Source: Phaeobacter sp. B1627 (lineage in GTDB: Bacteria > Pseudomonadota > Alphaproteobacteria > Rhodobacterales > Rhodobacteraceae). Taken from it: 64,000 nt of DNA. Shown piece after piece: positions 29,735 through 39,730 of the stretch; the first letter of the stretch is position 1, and each line of letters opens with the position of its first letter. Both the position numbers and the translations under genes were made by a program. The notes beneath the pieces were generated by a model. It searched no databases. It saw only the letters and a list, made by a program, of their open reading frames with translations, and was not told the origin of the DNA. The stretch covers positions 124,001 through 188,000 of the forward strand of contig NZ_VCNK01000014.1 in the NCBI RefSeq assembly GCF_006265095.1. The letters are read 5' to 3'.

Positions 29735-30814
29735 ATGACCGGTGTTTTACCCAGCCAGACGATCCAGACAATGGTCGACCGTGGTGAGATTGCTCTGGCC
29801 GAACCGCTTCTGGAGGGACAGATCCAGCCCGCCAGTCTGGATTTGCGGTTGGGCACCATTGCCTACCGCGTACGGGCGTCGTTTCTTGCCGGACAGGGCC
29901 GCAGCGTGGCGGACCGGCTGCAGGAATTTGAGATGCACCGTATTGATCTGCGCGATGGTGCGGTGCTGGAAAAGGGCTGTGTCTATGTGGTCCCGCTGAT
30001 GGAATCACTGGCGCTGCCCGCCAATGTGACCGCCGTCGCCAATGCCAAAAGCTCCACCGGACGGCTGGACCTGCTGACCCGGACCATCACTGACGGGGGC
30101 GAGGAATTCGACCGCATCCGCGCCGGCTATCACGGCCCCCTCTATGCCGAGATCTGTCCGCGCTCCTTCTCGGTTCTGGCGCGACCGGGCATGCGTCTGA
30201 ACCAGATCCGCTTTCGCGACGGCCAATCCGTGTTGAGCGACCGCGAACTGGCCGCCCTTCACGCCGAAATGCCGCTTGTGGATGGCGAGGCGGTGATCGA
30301 AGACGGGCTCGGCTTTTCCGTTGACCTGCGCCTGCCGGATACGGACCTCGTGGGCTACCGGGCCAAACCGCATACGGGCGTGATTGATCTTGACCGTATC
30401 GGCGCCTATGAGGCCCGCGACTATTGGGAGGAAGTGCGCAGCGATCAGGGCCGTATCATCCTCGACCCCGGCGCCTTCTATATTCTCGTGAGCCGGGAGG
30501 CGGTGCATATCCCCCCCGAATACGCCGCTGAAATGGCGCCCTATCTGGCCATGGTGGGCGAGTTCCGGGTGCATTACGCGGGCTTTTTCGATCCCGGATT
30601 TGGTCATGTGGCGGCCGGTGGTGCAGGCTCTCGCGGGGTGCTCGAAGTGCGCTGTCACGAGGCCCCCTTCGTGCTGGAACACGGTCAGGTGGTCGGCCGT
30701 CTGGTCTATGAGCGCATGGCCGCGCTTCCGGATCAGCTCTATGGCGCGGGCATTGCCTCCAACTATCAGGGTCAGGGCCTGAAATTATCCAAACATTTCA
30801 AGACGCCGAAGTAG
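29735..30814 (+). CDS. dcd: dCTP deaminase, double-length form
   Basis: A 359-residue 2'-deoxycytidine 5'-triphosphate deaminase (DCD/dUTPase fold). The N-terminal half holds QPASLDLRLG and NAKSSTGRLDLLTR. The segment AEICPRSF follows, and the C-terminal half repeats the fold with REAVHIPPEYAAEMAPY and HAGFFDPGFGH-like sequence. The roughly 360-residue duplicated form is normal in alphaproteobacteria, versus about 190 in E. coli. It supplies dUTP for thymidylate synthesis. A 138-bp leader separates it from the tRNA terminator. Confidence 0.92.
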   Translation: MTGVLPSQTIQTMVDRGEIALAEPLLEGQIQPASLDLRLGTIAYRVRASFLAGQGRSVADRLQEFEMHRIDLRDGAVLEKGCVYVVPLMESLALPANVTAVANAKSSTGRLDLLTRTITDGGEEFDRIRAGYHGPLYAEICPRSFSVLARPGMRLNQIRFRDGQSVLSDRELAALHAEMPLVDGEAVIEDGLGFSVDLRLPDTDLVGYRAKPHTGVIDLDRIGAYEARDYWEEVRSDQGRIILDPGAFYILVSREAVHIPPEYAAEMAPYLAMVGEFRVHYAGFFDPGFGHVAAGGAGSRGVLEVRCHEAPFVLEHGQVVGRLVYERMAALPDQLYGAGIASNYQGQGLKLSKHFKTPK

Positions 30815-30881
30815 TCCCGGACGCGCGCACGTGCGCGCTGCGACCCTGCCCGTCACGCCTTCCCCCGTCACGCCATGGCAG

Positions 30882-31121
30882 TCAGCCTTCGCGCTCCTTC
30901 TCCCGCTCTGCCCGGCGTTCCCGGCGCGCCTGCCGCAGCGCCCTCACCCGCAGTCGCTCTTTTTCCTCGGCGGCAGTGCGACCGGCCACAGGCGCGCCGC
31001 TCCCAGCAGCAGAGCCCTTGCCCCGCCCCGACATCGCATTGATGCCCGCATTGATGCCGATATTCATCACCCGCCCGATCAGGCGGCGCAGCAGCATATT
31101 GGCAATTCGGTCAAATCCCAT
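30882..31121 (-). CDS. Small conserved hypothetical protein with basic C-terminus
   Basis: A 79-residue protein. The N-terminal part (FDRIANMLLRRLIGRVMNIG) is amphipathic, followed by a Gly/Ser linker and a C-terminal 35 residues very rich in Arg, Glu and Lys, probably one charged helix. I recall similar short proteins in Rhodobacterales near scpAB, without known function. Start at the ATG five bases after GAGGG rather than the in-frame GTG two codons earlier. It may be the last gene of the scpAB operon, 98 bp downstream. Confidence 0.65.
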   Translation of the reverse strand: MGFDRIANMLLRRLIGRVMNIGINAGINAMSGRGKGSAAGSGAPVAGRTAAEEKERLRVRALRQARRERRAEREKEREG

Positions 31122-31219
31122 GGGCACCCTCGTTTCCGCTCAGATCAGTGGTTCACGTCGCCTACCTCCCTATATAGGGGCAAACGACCGGAAAATCCCG
31201 CATTTCGACGGTCGGCGGC

Positions 31220-31903
31220 CTAGTCCTCAAACAGTTCCGGCTGTTCGACGTCGTCGCGATGGTCCTCGCTGTCGCCCTGACCGATCGGAAAGGCACCGGG
31301 GGGCGGACGGTTTTCCAACAGCCCCGCCGCGCGCAGCTCTTTCAGGCCGGGCAGGTCGCGCGCACTTTCCAGACCGAATTGATCAAGGAAGGTCGGCGTG
31401 ACCACAAATGTCACCGGCCGCCCCGGAGTCATCTTGCGCCGCCCCAGCCGGATCCACTCCATCTCCAGGAGCTGATCAATGGTCCCCCGCGACACGGAAA
31501 CACCACGGATTTCTTCGATTTCCGCCCGCGTCACCGGCTGATGATAGGCAATGATCGCCAGTGTCTCGATGGCAGCGCGGGACAGTTTGCGGGTCTCTAC
31601 CGTTTCCTTTTGCAACAGAAACCCGAGATCCGGCGCCGTCCGCATCGCCCAGGCATCGCCCACCCGAACCACTCGCACACCGCGCCCCTCATAGCGTTTG
31701 CGCAGATATTCCAACGCCTCGCCGGCGGAGCAGCCATGGGGCATGCGCGCTTCCAGATCCCGCACCGTCACCGGTTCGCTGCTGGCAAACAGGACCGCCT
31801 CGACCATACGCTCCTGCTCTGCCATCGGGGGGGCATCGAACAGGCTCTCATTGTGGGCATCCGGGCGCGGCGCGTCCGGCATATGGCTTGGGTGGTCTTC
31901 CAT
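31220..31903 (-). CDS. scpB: Segregation and condensation protein B
   Basis: A 227-residue ScpB, the dimeric winged-helix partner of SMC-ScpA in chromosome condensation. Signature stretches are MVEAVLFASSEPVTVRDLEA, LSRAAIETLAIIAYHQPVTR and EEIRGVSVSRGTIDQLLE. The C-terminal 40 residues are acidic and variable. The start codon overlaps the scpA stop by one base (TAATG). Confidence 0.95.
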   Translation of the reverse strand: MEDHPSHMPDAPRPDAHNESLFDAPPMAEQERMVEAVLFASSEPVTVRDLEARMPHGCSAGEALEYLRKRYEGRGVRVVRVGDAWAMRTAPDLGFLLQKETVETRKLSRAAIETLAIIAYHQPVTRAEIEEIRGVSVSRGTIDQLLEMEWIRLGRRKMTPGRPVTFVVTPTFLDQFGLESARDLPGLKELRAAGLLENRPPPGAFPIGQGDSEDHRDDVEQPELFED

Positions 31904-32703
31904 TACGTGTCCTCAGGCCGGTTGCGCAGCTGTATCGGGGCAAAGCTCTCGCTCTGGCGGATTTCCATCCTACCCTCTTTTACCAGCTGCAGCGAGGCCG
32001 CGAATGTGGCCGCCGTGGCAGAGCGCCGCCGCACCGGATCGCTGTGCCAGCCATCGGGCAGGTAGCTCAGCATATCGGTCCAGCTGCCGGTAAATCCCAA
32101 AAGCCCCCGCATGCGTTCGAGTGCTTCTTCCATGGTGTAGACGCTGTCGCGATCCATCACAAAGGGGCGGAATTCATCCTTGGTCCGAATGCGCGCATAG
32201 CCCTGCATCAGATCCAGAAGGTTGGCGGTATAGGTCACCGTCTTGATGCGCTGCACGTCCTCGGATTGGCCGCGAGCAAAGAAATCCCGCCCCAGCCGGT
32301 CCCGCCCCATCAGCCGCGCCGCCGCGTCGCGCATCGCCTGAAGACGCTCCAGCTGGAACGCCAGATGCGCCGCCAGCTCCGCGCCCGAGGGGCCGTCTTC
32401 GGTGGGGTCCGGCGGCAGCAGCAAGCGGGATTTCAGAAAGGCCAGCCAGGCCGCCATCACCAGATAATCCGCCGCCAGTTCGATCCGCAGCTCCTTGGCC
32501 TTCTCCACAAAGGTCAGATATTGCCGGGCGAGCTCGTAGACCGAGATCTGGCGCAGGTCCACCTTTTGCGTGCGTGACAGGGTCAGCAACAGGTCAAGCG
32601 GGCCCTCAAACCCATGCACGTCAACGATCAGCGCCTCCGCCTCGAGGCGCTCCTCGACCGAAAGCCGCGCATCTTCTGAAAATAGCGTCTCTTCGTCAGC
32701 CAT
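31903..32703 (-). CDS. scpA: Segregation and condensation protein A
   Basis: A 266-residue kleisin linking SMC heads. The N-terminal SMC-binding domain shows FEGPLDLLLTLSRTQKVDL, followed by LAADYLVMAAWLAFLKSRLL. The C-terminal winged helix is shorter than average but present (RRRSATAATFAASLQLVKEG). It overlaps nagZ by 8 bp upstream and touches scpB downstream, so the three are translated together. Confidence 0.95.
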   Translation of the reverse strand: MADEETLFSEDARLSVEERLEAEALIVDVHGFEGPLDLLLTLSRTQKVDLRQISVYELARQYLTFVEKAKELRIELAADYLVMAAWLAFLKSRLLLPPDPTEDGPSGAELAAHLAFQLERLQAMRDAAARLMGRDRLGRDFFARGQSEDVQRIKTVTYTANLLDLMQGYARIRTKDEFRPFVMDRDSVYTMEEALERMRGLLGFTGSWTDMLSYLPDGWHSDPVRRRSATAATFAASLQLVKEGRMEIRQSESFAPIQLRNRPEDT

Positions 32704-33697
32704 ATACCTGTCCGCCCATCAGGGCAGATAGTTCCGCTTCAGCCGCCTCTGTGTCAAGCGCCGTCGGTGTCCTGCGGCAGGCCAGGGCCGCCTCGGCGCG
32801 CCTTTGGGCGGTTGCGTTCATCGCGCCTGCGGCCTCGGCAACCGCCGCACGCTCCGCCAGCGGCGCATTGCAGAACAGCGCCACGTCGCAGCCCGCGTCC
32901 AGCGCCGCGCGCGCCAGGGTCTGCGGCGCCCCCTGCAGGGCCTTCATCGAGATGTCATCCGTCATCACCAAGCCGTCATAGCCGATGTCCTGACGGATCA
33001 CCTCCATCATCACCGGCGACAGGGTCGCGGGGCGCGCGTCAAAGGCGTCGTAGACCAGATGCGCCGTCATCGCCATCGGCAGATCGCGCAGCGCCGTGAA
33101 GGCTGCAAAATCCTCCCGACGCAGCAGCTCTGCCGGCGCCGTCACATGGGGCAGATCATGATGGCTGTCCATGCTCGACCGCCCATGTCCGGGGATATGT
33201 TTCATCACCGGCACGACGCCGCCGTCCAGAAGGCCCTGCGCACAGGCGCGCGCACGATCAACAACGGACTGCAACTCGCTGCCATAACAGCGGTTTTTCA
33301 AAAATGGATGGGTCTCTGTCCCGGCAATATCGGCCAGCGGGGCGCAGTTGCTGTCGATCCCCAGCGCATGAAGCTCGGCCGCAATCAGACGCGCCCGCAG
33401 ATACATCGCCCGCAGCGGGTCAGACGCCGCCTCCGCATGCTCCAGCGCCGGTCTCCAGTCTCGGGCCAAAGGCGCCCGCAGCCGCTGGACCCGCCCGCCT
33501 TCCTGATCGATGGTGATCAGACAGTCGTGACCCGCCGCCTCGCGCAGCTCGTCGCAGAGGGCGCGTAGCTGATCCGCACTGTCAACGTTGCGGGCAAACA
33601 GGATAAAGCCAAAAGGCGCTGCCTCGCGAAACAGCGCCTTTTCATCGGCCGTCAGACGCAGACCTTCGGCGTCGAGGATCGTGGCTCCGTACCGCAT
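32696..33697 (-). CDS. nagZ: Beta-N-acetylhexosaminidase NagZ
   Basis: A 333-residue cytosolic family-3 glycoside hydrolase removing GlcNAc from anhydromuropeptides in peptidoglycan recycling. ITIDQEGGRVQRL and the catalytic loop KHIPGHGRSSMDSH (about 163-176) with DSHHDLP are present; LVMTDDISMKAL supplies the nucleophile Asp region. The start MRYGATI was chosen over a long in-frame extension that overlaps the SPOR gene. It is functionally paired with AnmK. Confidence 0.94.
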   Translation of the reverse strand: MRYGATILDAEGLRLTADEKALFREAAPFGFILFARNVDSADQLRALCDELREAAGHDCLITIDQEGGRVQRLRAPLARDWRPALEHAEAASDPLRAMYLRARLIAAELHALGIDSNCAPLADIAGTETHPFLKNRCYGSELQSVVDRARACAQGLLDGGVVPVMKHIPGHGRSSMDSHHDLPHVTAPAELLRREDFAAFTALRDLPMAMTAHLVYDAFDARPATLSPVMMEVIRQDIGYDGLVMTDDISMKALQGAPQTLARAALDAGCDVALFCNAPLAERAAVAEAAGAMNATAQRRAEAALACRRTPTALDTEAAEAELSALMGGQVYG

Positions 33698-33701
33698 CCG
33701 C

Positions 33702-35114
33702 TCAGCGCATGGTGACCGGGATGCAATCGGCATTGCCCGCGACCAGAGCAGAACAGAACCGGCGCGCGTCCGAGAGATCCTCAAACCCATGGGCCCGCAG
33801 CCGATAGAAAATGCGCCCGCCGCTCTCTGCGCGCTGCACCACACGGGCCTTGTCGTCGAAATAATCGCCGAACTTCGCGCTGATCCGGGCCCACTCGCTG
33901 CGGGCGACCTCGGCGCTTTCATAGGCCCCGAGCTGGGCAAGACGGGTGCCGACGGCCAGGCTGTCTGCCGCCACATCAACGGCCACGCGGCGTTCTGTTT
34001 CAGGGGTTTCGGACGCCGCCGGAGCCGGGGCAAACCGGGCCGGGCGCACCTGAGGCCGCGGGGTGACCCGCACGCCGGGCGCATTGCGGATCGCCGCCGG
34101 GACTCGCACCGACGCAACTGACGCCAGCCCCCCTGCTCCGGCAACCGGATCAGGCTGCACGATGGCCGCCGAGGTCTCGCGCAGATCCTGCAACGGCACG
34201 GCGCCCTCCGTCAGCGAGGCGACCAATGCGTTGATGTCGTCACTGCGCCGCTCGATGGGCGACAGGGTCGCAGCCGCCATATCAACGGTCTGTTCCATGG
34301 CCTCATCCGTGGCAAGATCCAGCGCCGCCAGTCGGTTCTCGGCCTCGGCTTCAAGCGCGGCGGCAAATTCCTGATCCAGCGCGGCTTCGGCCTCTGCCGC
34401 TTCGGTCAGGGCCGGGATCGGCTGATCATCCTCGGTGAGCGCAATCGCCTGTGGTGCCAGTCGCAGGGTATCGGCCGGATCCTCGGCGATGCCATTGGCC
34501 GCAACCGCATTCACCGCCAGGCCCTGATGGTCCGCCGTTTCGCCGCCGGGATCTTCGGGCGCGATGCGCATGGGACCGGAGACCGCGCTCACCACCGGAA
34601 CGCCGCTGACGTCCCGCATGATCAGCTTGTAGCCCCAGACGGAGATCGCCACCACAAGCGCCAGCGAAGCCGCCGCGCCCAGAACACCCGCCATCCGGCC
34701 CAGCTCTCCGCGCGGTGCTGAGGGTGGCGCAAACAATGCATCCTCATCCCCCGAGTAGCCGTCTCCGTAGTCATCGACATAATCATATCCGGCCTCGGGA
34801 TAGGCCCCAGGCCCTGACCCGGCGACTGACCCGGCCGCAAACCCGGCCACTGACCCAGACGGGGCAGCCGCAGTCAGAGGCGTCCGCGTCACCGCCGCCG
34901 ATGCGCTATATCCAAAACTCGGGAACCCCGCATCCGGCGCGTTTGGCGCCACGTGTGCCCCTGCATGCGATACGGGCGCTGCGGAATGGGCCTGCTCCTG
35001 CGCCGGCGCCCGGGAATATTGATGCGAGGAAAAAGGGTCAAACGCAGAGCCACCAGAGTCGCCATCACCCGTGGAAGAGCTGGCGCCCGCGCCAACCTGT
35101 GCAAAATATGCCAT
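33702..35114 (-). CDS. SPOR-domain membrane protein
   Basis: A 470-residue bitopic protein. The N-terminal 140 residues are Gly/Ser/Ala/Pro-rich and disordered, with an acidic patch (about 110-130). One transmembrane helix follows (about 146-166, GVLGAAASLALVVAISVWGY). A long periplasmic linker leads to a C-terminal SPOR domain (about 395-470, RLAQLGAYESAEVARSEWAR) that binds denuded septal glycan. It sits between argS and nagZ, the usual Rhodobacterales order, and probably acts in cell division. Start MAYFAQVGAG by context. Confidence 0.88.
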   Translation of the reverse strand: MAYFAQVGAGASSSTGDGDSGGSAFDPFSSHQYSRAPAQEQAHSAAPVSHAGAHVAPNAPDAGFPSFGYSASAAVTRTPLTAAAPSGSVAGFAAGSVAGSGPGAYPEAGYDYVDDYGDGYSGDEDALFAPPSAPRGELGRMAGVLGAAASLALVVAISVWGYKLIMRDVSGVPVVSAVSGPMRIAPEDPGGETADHQGLAVNAVAANGIAEDPADTLRLAPQAIALTEDDQPIPALTEAAEAEAALDQEFAAALEAEAENRLAALDLATDEAMEQTVDMAAATLSPIERRSDDINALVASLTEGAVPLQDLRETSAAIVQPDPVAGAGGLASVASVRVPAAIRNAPGVRVTPRPQVRPARFAPAPAASETPETERRVAVDVAADSLAVGTRLAQLGAYESAEVARSEWARISAKFGDYFDDKARVVQRAESGGRIFYRLRAHGFEDLSDARRFCSALVAGNADCIPVTMR

Positions 35115-35224
35115 ATCCGCCTCACTGCCCGTCACCGCCGGACTCCCACCGTTTTCACAGCGGGACAGCAGGCGTGTCGGGTCTCTTGATCTGCCTCAGA
35201 CCGGCGGTTCGGGTGACTTTGGTG

Positions 35225-36967
35225 TCACATCTCCTGCGCCGGAGTTACGCCAAGAATACCAAGCCCGGCAGAAATGACAATGGAAACAGCCCGCGCCAGC
35301 GCCAAATTAGCATGTGTTGCCAATTGGCTGCTCTCATTAACAAATCGTAAACTATGATCAGATTTGCCGAGATGGTAGAGCGCGTGCAGATCGGATGCCA
35401 GATCGAACAGGTAAAAGGCGATGCGGTGCGGTTCGTTGCTGCGCGCCGCAATATCGACCTGCCGTGGCCATTCGGCAAGCTTGCGCGTCACCGTGAGCTG
35501 CGCCGGGTGGCTCAGCAGCGCAAGATCCGCCCCCTCCAGGGTGGCGTCATCCGTGGCCACGCCGGCCTCGACCGCCTTGCGCAGGGTCGAGTTGATCCGC
35601 GCATTGGCGTATTGCACATAAAACACCGGGTTGTCCTTGGACTGCTCCAGCGCCTTGTCGAGATCAAAGTCAAATCCCTGATCGTTCTTGCGTGTCAGCA
35701 GCATGAACCGGGTCACATCCGGCCCGACGGCCTCGACCACATCGCGCAGGGTGACAAAGGTCCCTGCCCGCTTGGACATCTTGAATTCCTGACCGTCCTT
35801 GAACAGCTTCACCAACTGGCAGAGCTTCACATCCAGCGGCACCTTGCCATCGGACAAAGCCGACACCGCCGCCTTCATCCGCTTGACATAGCCGCCGTGG
35901 TCGGCCCCGAAGATGTCGATCAGCATGTCGTAGCCACGGCTGACCTTGTCATAGTGATAGGCGATATCCGGGGCGAAATAGGTCCAGGCGCCATCGGATT
36001 TCTTGACCGGGCGGTCCACATCGTCGCCGTGATCCGTCGAGCGGAACAGGGTCTGTTCGCGCGGCTCCCAATCCTCGGGCTTCTTGCCCTTTGGCGGCTC
36101 CAGCACGCCTTCGTAGATCAACCCCTTGCTCTCGAGATTTGCCAGCGCCGCCTCGATCTTGCCGGTGCCGTAGAGCGATTTTTCCGAGTAGAAGACGTCC
36201 ATCTTGACGCCCAGCATGGCCAGATCCTCGCGGATCAGATCCATCATCATGCCGGTGGAAAAATCACGCACCTGCTCCAGCCAGACCGCTTCCGGCTGGC
36301 CTACAAAGGCCGCGCCGAATTCCGCCTTCAGTGCGGCCCCCACGTCCCGGAGGTATTCCCCCGGATAGGTGCCGTCCGGGAATTCCACCGTCTGGCCATG
36401 GGCCTCAAGATAGCGCAGATAGGCCGACCGCGCGAGCACATCAACCTGCGCGCCGCCGTCATTGATGTAGTATTCCCGCGTGACCTCATAGCCCGCGAAA
36501 TCCAGCAGGCTCGCCAGCGCGTCGCCAAAGACCGCCCCCCGCGTATGCCCCACATGCAGCGGCCCGGTCGGGTTGGCGGACACATATTCCACATTGACCT
36601 TTTTGCCCTGCCCCATGTCAGAGCGCCCATAGGCGAGCCCGTCGCCCAGTACCCGGCCCGGCACGCTCTGCCAGACCGACACATCCAGCCGCAGGTTCAA
36701 AAATCCGGGCCCGGCCACCTCGGCCGAGGTCACCCGCGCGTCCTGCGCCAGCTTTGCCGCCAGCGCCTCAGCGATATCGCGGGGCTTCATCGCCGCAGGT
36801 TTGGCCAGCACCATGGCCGCATTGGTTGCCATATCGCCATGCGCCGCATCGCGCGGCGGCTCGACCGCCACATTGGCGAAATCAAGCCCCTCGGGCAGGA
36901 TCCTTTCGGCCGTCATGGCCGCGAGGCTGTCAATCACAAGCGTACGGATATCGGTAAAGAGGTTCAT
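35225..36967 (-). CDS. argS: Arginyl-tRNA synthetase
   Basis: A 580-residue class I synthetase. Motifs are [20 protein letters not shown] (HIGH as HVGH) and [12 protein letters not shown]; the C-terminal anticodon-binding DALR domain holds [10 protein letters not shown] and ends near the stop. The start is taken as MNLFTDIR; an ATG three codons upstream is equally possible. It lies in the leftward operon after dgt, 100 bp away, and before the SPOR gene. Confidence 0.96.
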   Translation of the reverse strand: MNLFTDIRTLVIDSLAAMTAERILPEGLDFANVAVEPPRDAAHGDMATNAAMVLAKPAAMKPRDIAEALAAKLAQDARVTSAEVAGPGFLNLRLDVSVWQSVPGRVLGDGLAYGRSDMGQGKKVNVEYVSANPTGPLHVGHTRGAVFGDALASLLDFAGYEVTREYYINDGGAQVDVLARSAYLRYLEAHGQTVEFPDGTYPGEYLRDVGAALKAEFGAAFVGQPEAVWLEQVRDFSTGMMMDLIREDLAMLGVKMDVFYSEKSLYGTGKIEAALANLESKGLIYEGVLEPPKGKKPEDWEPREQTLFRSTDHGDDVDRPVKKSDGAWTYFAPDIAYHYDKVSRGYDMLIDIFGADHGGYVKRMKAAVSALSDGKVPLDVKLCQLVKLFKDGQEFKMSKRAGTFVTLRDVVEAVGPDVTRFMLLTRKNDQGFDFDLDKALEQSKDNPVFYVQYANARINSTLRKAVEAGVATDDATLEGADLALLSHPAQLTVTRKLAEWPRQVDIAARSNEPHRIAFYLFDLASDLHALYHLGKSDHSLRFVNESSQLATHANLALARAVSIVISAGLGILGVTPAQEM

Positions 36968-37067
36968 GTCTGGCATCCCATTGCGTCAGGTCAGCGGATA
37001 CCGAGGGGCGCGCTCTGGGTCAACCGGAGAAGCGCCCGCGCCACCGCCGCCCCACTCCCCATCCGGC

Positions 37068-38210
37068 CTAGCCCGCCAGCCCCAGCTCCTCATGGAGATG
37101 CAGCGCAAACCGGTCCGTCATGCCCGCGATGTAATCCGACACGATCCGCGCCCGGTCCGTCTCCGTCCGGGCCGCGCGGATCTCATCGTGCCAACGCTCG
37201 GGCATGTCCATCGTATGGGCGAGGTAATAGGCAAACAGCGCCTGCACCACCCGGGACACCCGCTCCCGCACCACCATCACCGATGGTGCACGATACATCC
37301 GGGTGAAGAGAAACGCCCGGATCTCCTTCAGCTGGGACCAGATCTCCGGCGAGAACGTCACCACCGCGTAGCCCAGCGCCCGGATCTCCTCGACGGAGGC
37401 CGCACCGGAGCATGCGATCCTCGCCCGGGAAGTGTCGATCACATCGCCCACCATGACCCCGAAGACCCGCCGCAGCGCCTCATGCCGTCGTCGGCTCTGG
37501 TCGAGCCCCGGATAGGCCGCATCCACCTCGGCATAGGCCGGGCCGATGATCGGAAGCGCGCAGATGTCGTCGTCCGTGAACAGCCCCGCGCGCAGCCCAT
37601 CGTGCAGATCGTGATTGTTGTAGGCCACGTCATCCGCCAGCGCCGCCACCTGCGCCTCGGCGCTGGCATGGGTGGAGAGTTCCAGATCGACCGTGGCATT
37701 ACAGGAGGCCAGCGCCCAGGGCAGCTCCCCCACCACCGGGCCATTATGCTTTGCAATCGCCTCCAGCGTTTCCCAGGTCAGGTTCAGCCCGTCAAACTCC
37801 GCATAGTGGCGCTCCAGCACGGTGACGATCCGGATCGCCTGCGCGTTGTGATCAAAGCCGCCATAGGGGGCCATCATCTCGTGCAGCGCATCCTCGCCGG
37901 TGTGGCCAAAGGGCGTGTGGCCCAGATCATGCGCCAACGCGACCGCCTCGGTCAGCTCCTGATTGAGCCCGAGCGCCCCCGCAATGGTGCGCGCCACCTG
38001 CGCCACTTCGATGGTATGGGTCAGCCGGGTACGATAATTGTCGCCCTCATGTTCGACAAAGACCTGCGTTTTGTGTTTTAATCTGCGAAAGGCGCTGGCA
38101 TGGATGATCCTGTCCCGGTCCCGCTGGAAGGGCGACCGGAAACTGCTCTCTTCTTCGCGGACACGGCGACCGCGCGACCGGTCGGGCATCGTGGCATAGG
38201 GCGCGTACAT
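37068..38210 (-). CDS. dgt: Deoxyguanosinetriphosphate triphosphohydrolase-like protein
   Basis: A 380-residue HD-domain dNTP triphosphohydrolase of the type-2 dGTPase group. Metal-site residues are H65 in RTRLTHTIEVAQ and H94-D95 in AHDLGHTPFGHTGE, with further DLELSTHASAEAQVAALADD downstream. The start MYAPYATMP is supported by GAGGAAAG. It heads the leftward dgt-argS-SPOR-nagZ-scpAB operon and is divergent from erpA, with 100 bp between. Substrate preference may be broader than dGTP. Confidence 0.94.
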   Translation of the reverse strand: MYAPYATMPDRSRGRRVREEESSFRSPFQRDRDRIIHASAFRRLKHKTQVFVEHEGDNYRTRLTHTIEVAQVARTIAGALGLNQELTEAVALAHDLGHTPFGHTGEDALHEMMAPYGGFDHNAQAIRIVTVLERHYAEFDGLNLTWETLEAIAKHNGPVVGELPWALASCNATVDLELSTHASAEAQVAALADDVAYNNHDLHDGLRAGLFTDDDICALPIIGPAYAEVDAAYPGLDQSRRRHEALRRVFGVMVGDVIDTSRARIACSGAASVEEIRALGYAVVTFSPEIWSQLKEIRAFLFTRMYRAPSVMVVRERVSRVVQALFAYYLAHTMDMPERWHDEIRAARTETDRARIVSDYIAGMTDRFALHLHEELGLAG

Positions 38211-38310
38211 ATGTTCTTTCCTCGGGAATTCTGATCGGAAATCTTGTCGCAACGCCCGCACCTTTCTATATTCCTGTAGACGCTGCAACACGCCATCGGA
38301 GAAAACCAGA

Positions 38311-38634
38311 ATGCAACTGCCCCCAAAAGTGACGGATCGTGCCTTTGATCAGCTGGCCGTGATCGGGGCTGCCGATCAGGGTCAGGCCCTGCGCATCGCC
38401 GTCGAAGGCGGCGGCTGTTCCGGATTTCAGTACGAAATCGCGCTCGACACCCAAAAACCCGATGATCTCGTGCTGGAAGGCAAGGGTCAAAAAGTCGTGG
38501 TGGATGAGGTTTCGCTGCCGTTCCTCGAAAACGCCGTCATCGACTTCACCGAAGAGCTGATCGGGGCACGTTTCACAATCGAGAATCCCAATGCGACCTC
38601 AAGCTGTGGCTGCGGCACCTCGTTCTCCATGTAG
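38311..38634 (+). CDS. erpA: Iron-sulfur cluster insertion protein ErpA (A-type carrier)
   Basis: A 107-residue HesB/IscA-family carrier of Fe-S clusters to apo-enzymes. The three cluster cysteines are C36 (GGGCSGF) and C99 and C101 in the C-terminal SSCGCGTSFS. The position divergent from dgt is standard in alphaproteobacteria, where this copy is named ErpA or IscA. Confidence 0.93.
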   Translation: MQLPPKVTDRAFDQLAVIGAADQGQALRIAVEGGGCSGFQYEIALDTQKPDDLVLEGKGQKVVVDEVSLPFLENAVIDFTEELIGARFTIENPNATSSCGCGTSFSM

Positions 38635-38719
38635 GTGAGCTCTGTGGAGGCGGCTCTGTCGGTTGAGCGACCGCCAAGCACGGATCATAAAGTCGCACAG
38701 GCAACTGAAAACACGACGT

Positions 38720-39730
38720 TTACCGGCCCGCTCTCCAGGCGCCGCGCCGCGTTTGCATCTCATCCGAAGGCGTCCCGCCCCGCATGCGTGACCGCCCGCG
38801 TCGGCTGACCGGCGCAGGCGACAGAACCTGTGGTGCCGCGCTCTCCTCCCGTGAAGAAGCCGAGCGCCCCGCGCCCGCAGATTGCATCTGATCCCACACC
38901 AAAAAGACCCCGGAGGCGGCCACGACCGCCATCCCCAAAAAGGTCGAGACCAGTGGAATTTCACCAAAGGCGACAAGGCCGATCAGGGTCATCCAGACGA
39001 ACTGCAGATTCAAAAGAGGCGCCACCGTATAGGCGGGCAGATGCCGCAGCGCCAGCACCAGCAACCAGCGGGCGCCGAACAACAGGACCGCATAGGCCAC
39101 AACCCAGCCGCAATCCAACAGCGTCATCGGCCGCCACACGAAGGGCAACAGGCACAGCATAACCAGACCCAGGGTGAGATTCGGATAGAACACCTGCGCG
39201 AGCACATTGCTGTCGTAGCGACTGACGTAGCGCGCCATGACGATCGACAGCGTGCCGAAACTCATGCCCCCCATCGCCAGGACGGAGCCACGCACCCCGC
39301 CCACATGCACCCCCGGCTGCATCACCAACAGCCCGACCACGCCGACACAGAGCGCAAGCCAGACCGCAGGGCGAATACGTTCCTTGAGGATCAGCCCCGA
39401 CAACAGCGCCGCCATCAACGGCATCAGGGCGACAAAGACAAACACCTCTGCCAGCGCCAGATAGCGAAACGCATAGTAAAAACACGTACAGGCCAGCACC
39501 GTCGCCCCTGCCCGCACCGCCATGCCCCCCGGGCAGCGCGTGCGCAATCGATCAGGGTGCCCCTGCACCCGGCTGGCCGCGAAACAGAACCCGGCCACCA
39601 ACAGCCCCGACACCGCGAACAACTGCGCCGGGGCAAATCCGGCGGCCATGAATTTGGTGATACCGTCTGCTGCCGCAATCAGCCCGGTATAGGCGAACAC
39701 CGCCAATATACCATGGGCCAACAGCCTCAT
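38720..39730 (-). CDS. EamA/DMT family permease (last gene of the SSTC-peptide operon)
   Basis: A 336-residue inner-membrane protein with about ten hydrophobic helices in two EamA repeats, and a C-terminal Arg/Ser-rich tail of about 45 residues. DMT proteins of this kind usually export amino acids or small metabolites. The start MRLLAHGILA overlaps the stop of the preceding 354-residue protein by ATGA, so the two are tightly coupled. By position it is the likely exporter for whatever the peptide operon makes. Confidence 0.82.
   Translation of the reverse strand: MRLLAHGILAVFAYTGLIAAADGITKFMAAGFAPAQLFAVSGLLVAGFCFAASRVQGHPDRLRTRCPGGMAVRAGATVLACTCFYYAFRYLALAEVFVFVALMPLMAALLSGLILKERIRPAVWLALCVGVVGLLVMQPGVHVGGVRGSVLAMGGMSFGTLSIVMARYVSRYDSNVLAQVFYPNLTLGLVMLCLLPFVWRPMTLLDCGWVVAYAVLLFGARWLLVLALRHLPAYTVAPLLNLQFVWMTLIGLVAFGEIPLVSTFLGMAVVAASGVFLVWDQMQSAGAGRSASSREESAAPQVLSPAPVSRRGRSRMRGGTPSDEMQTRRGAWRAGR

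Noticed and set aside
35354-37306. 650-codon plus-strand frame antisense to argS
   Set aside because: The minus strand carries the HVGH and KMSKR motifs of ArgS; the plus frame has random-looking His/Arg/Gln composition.
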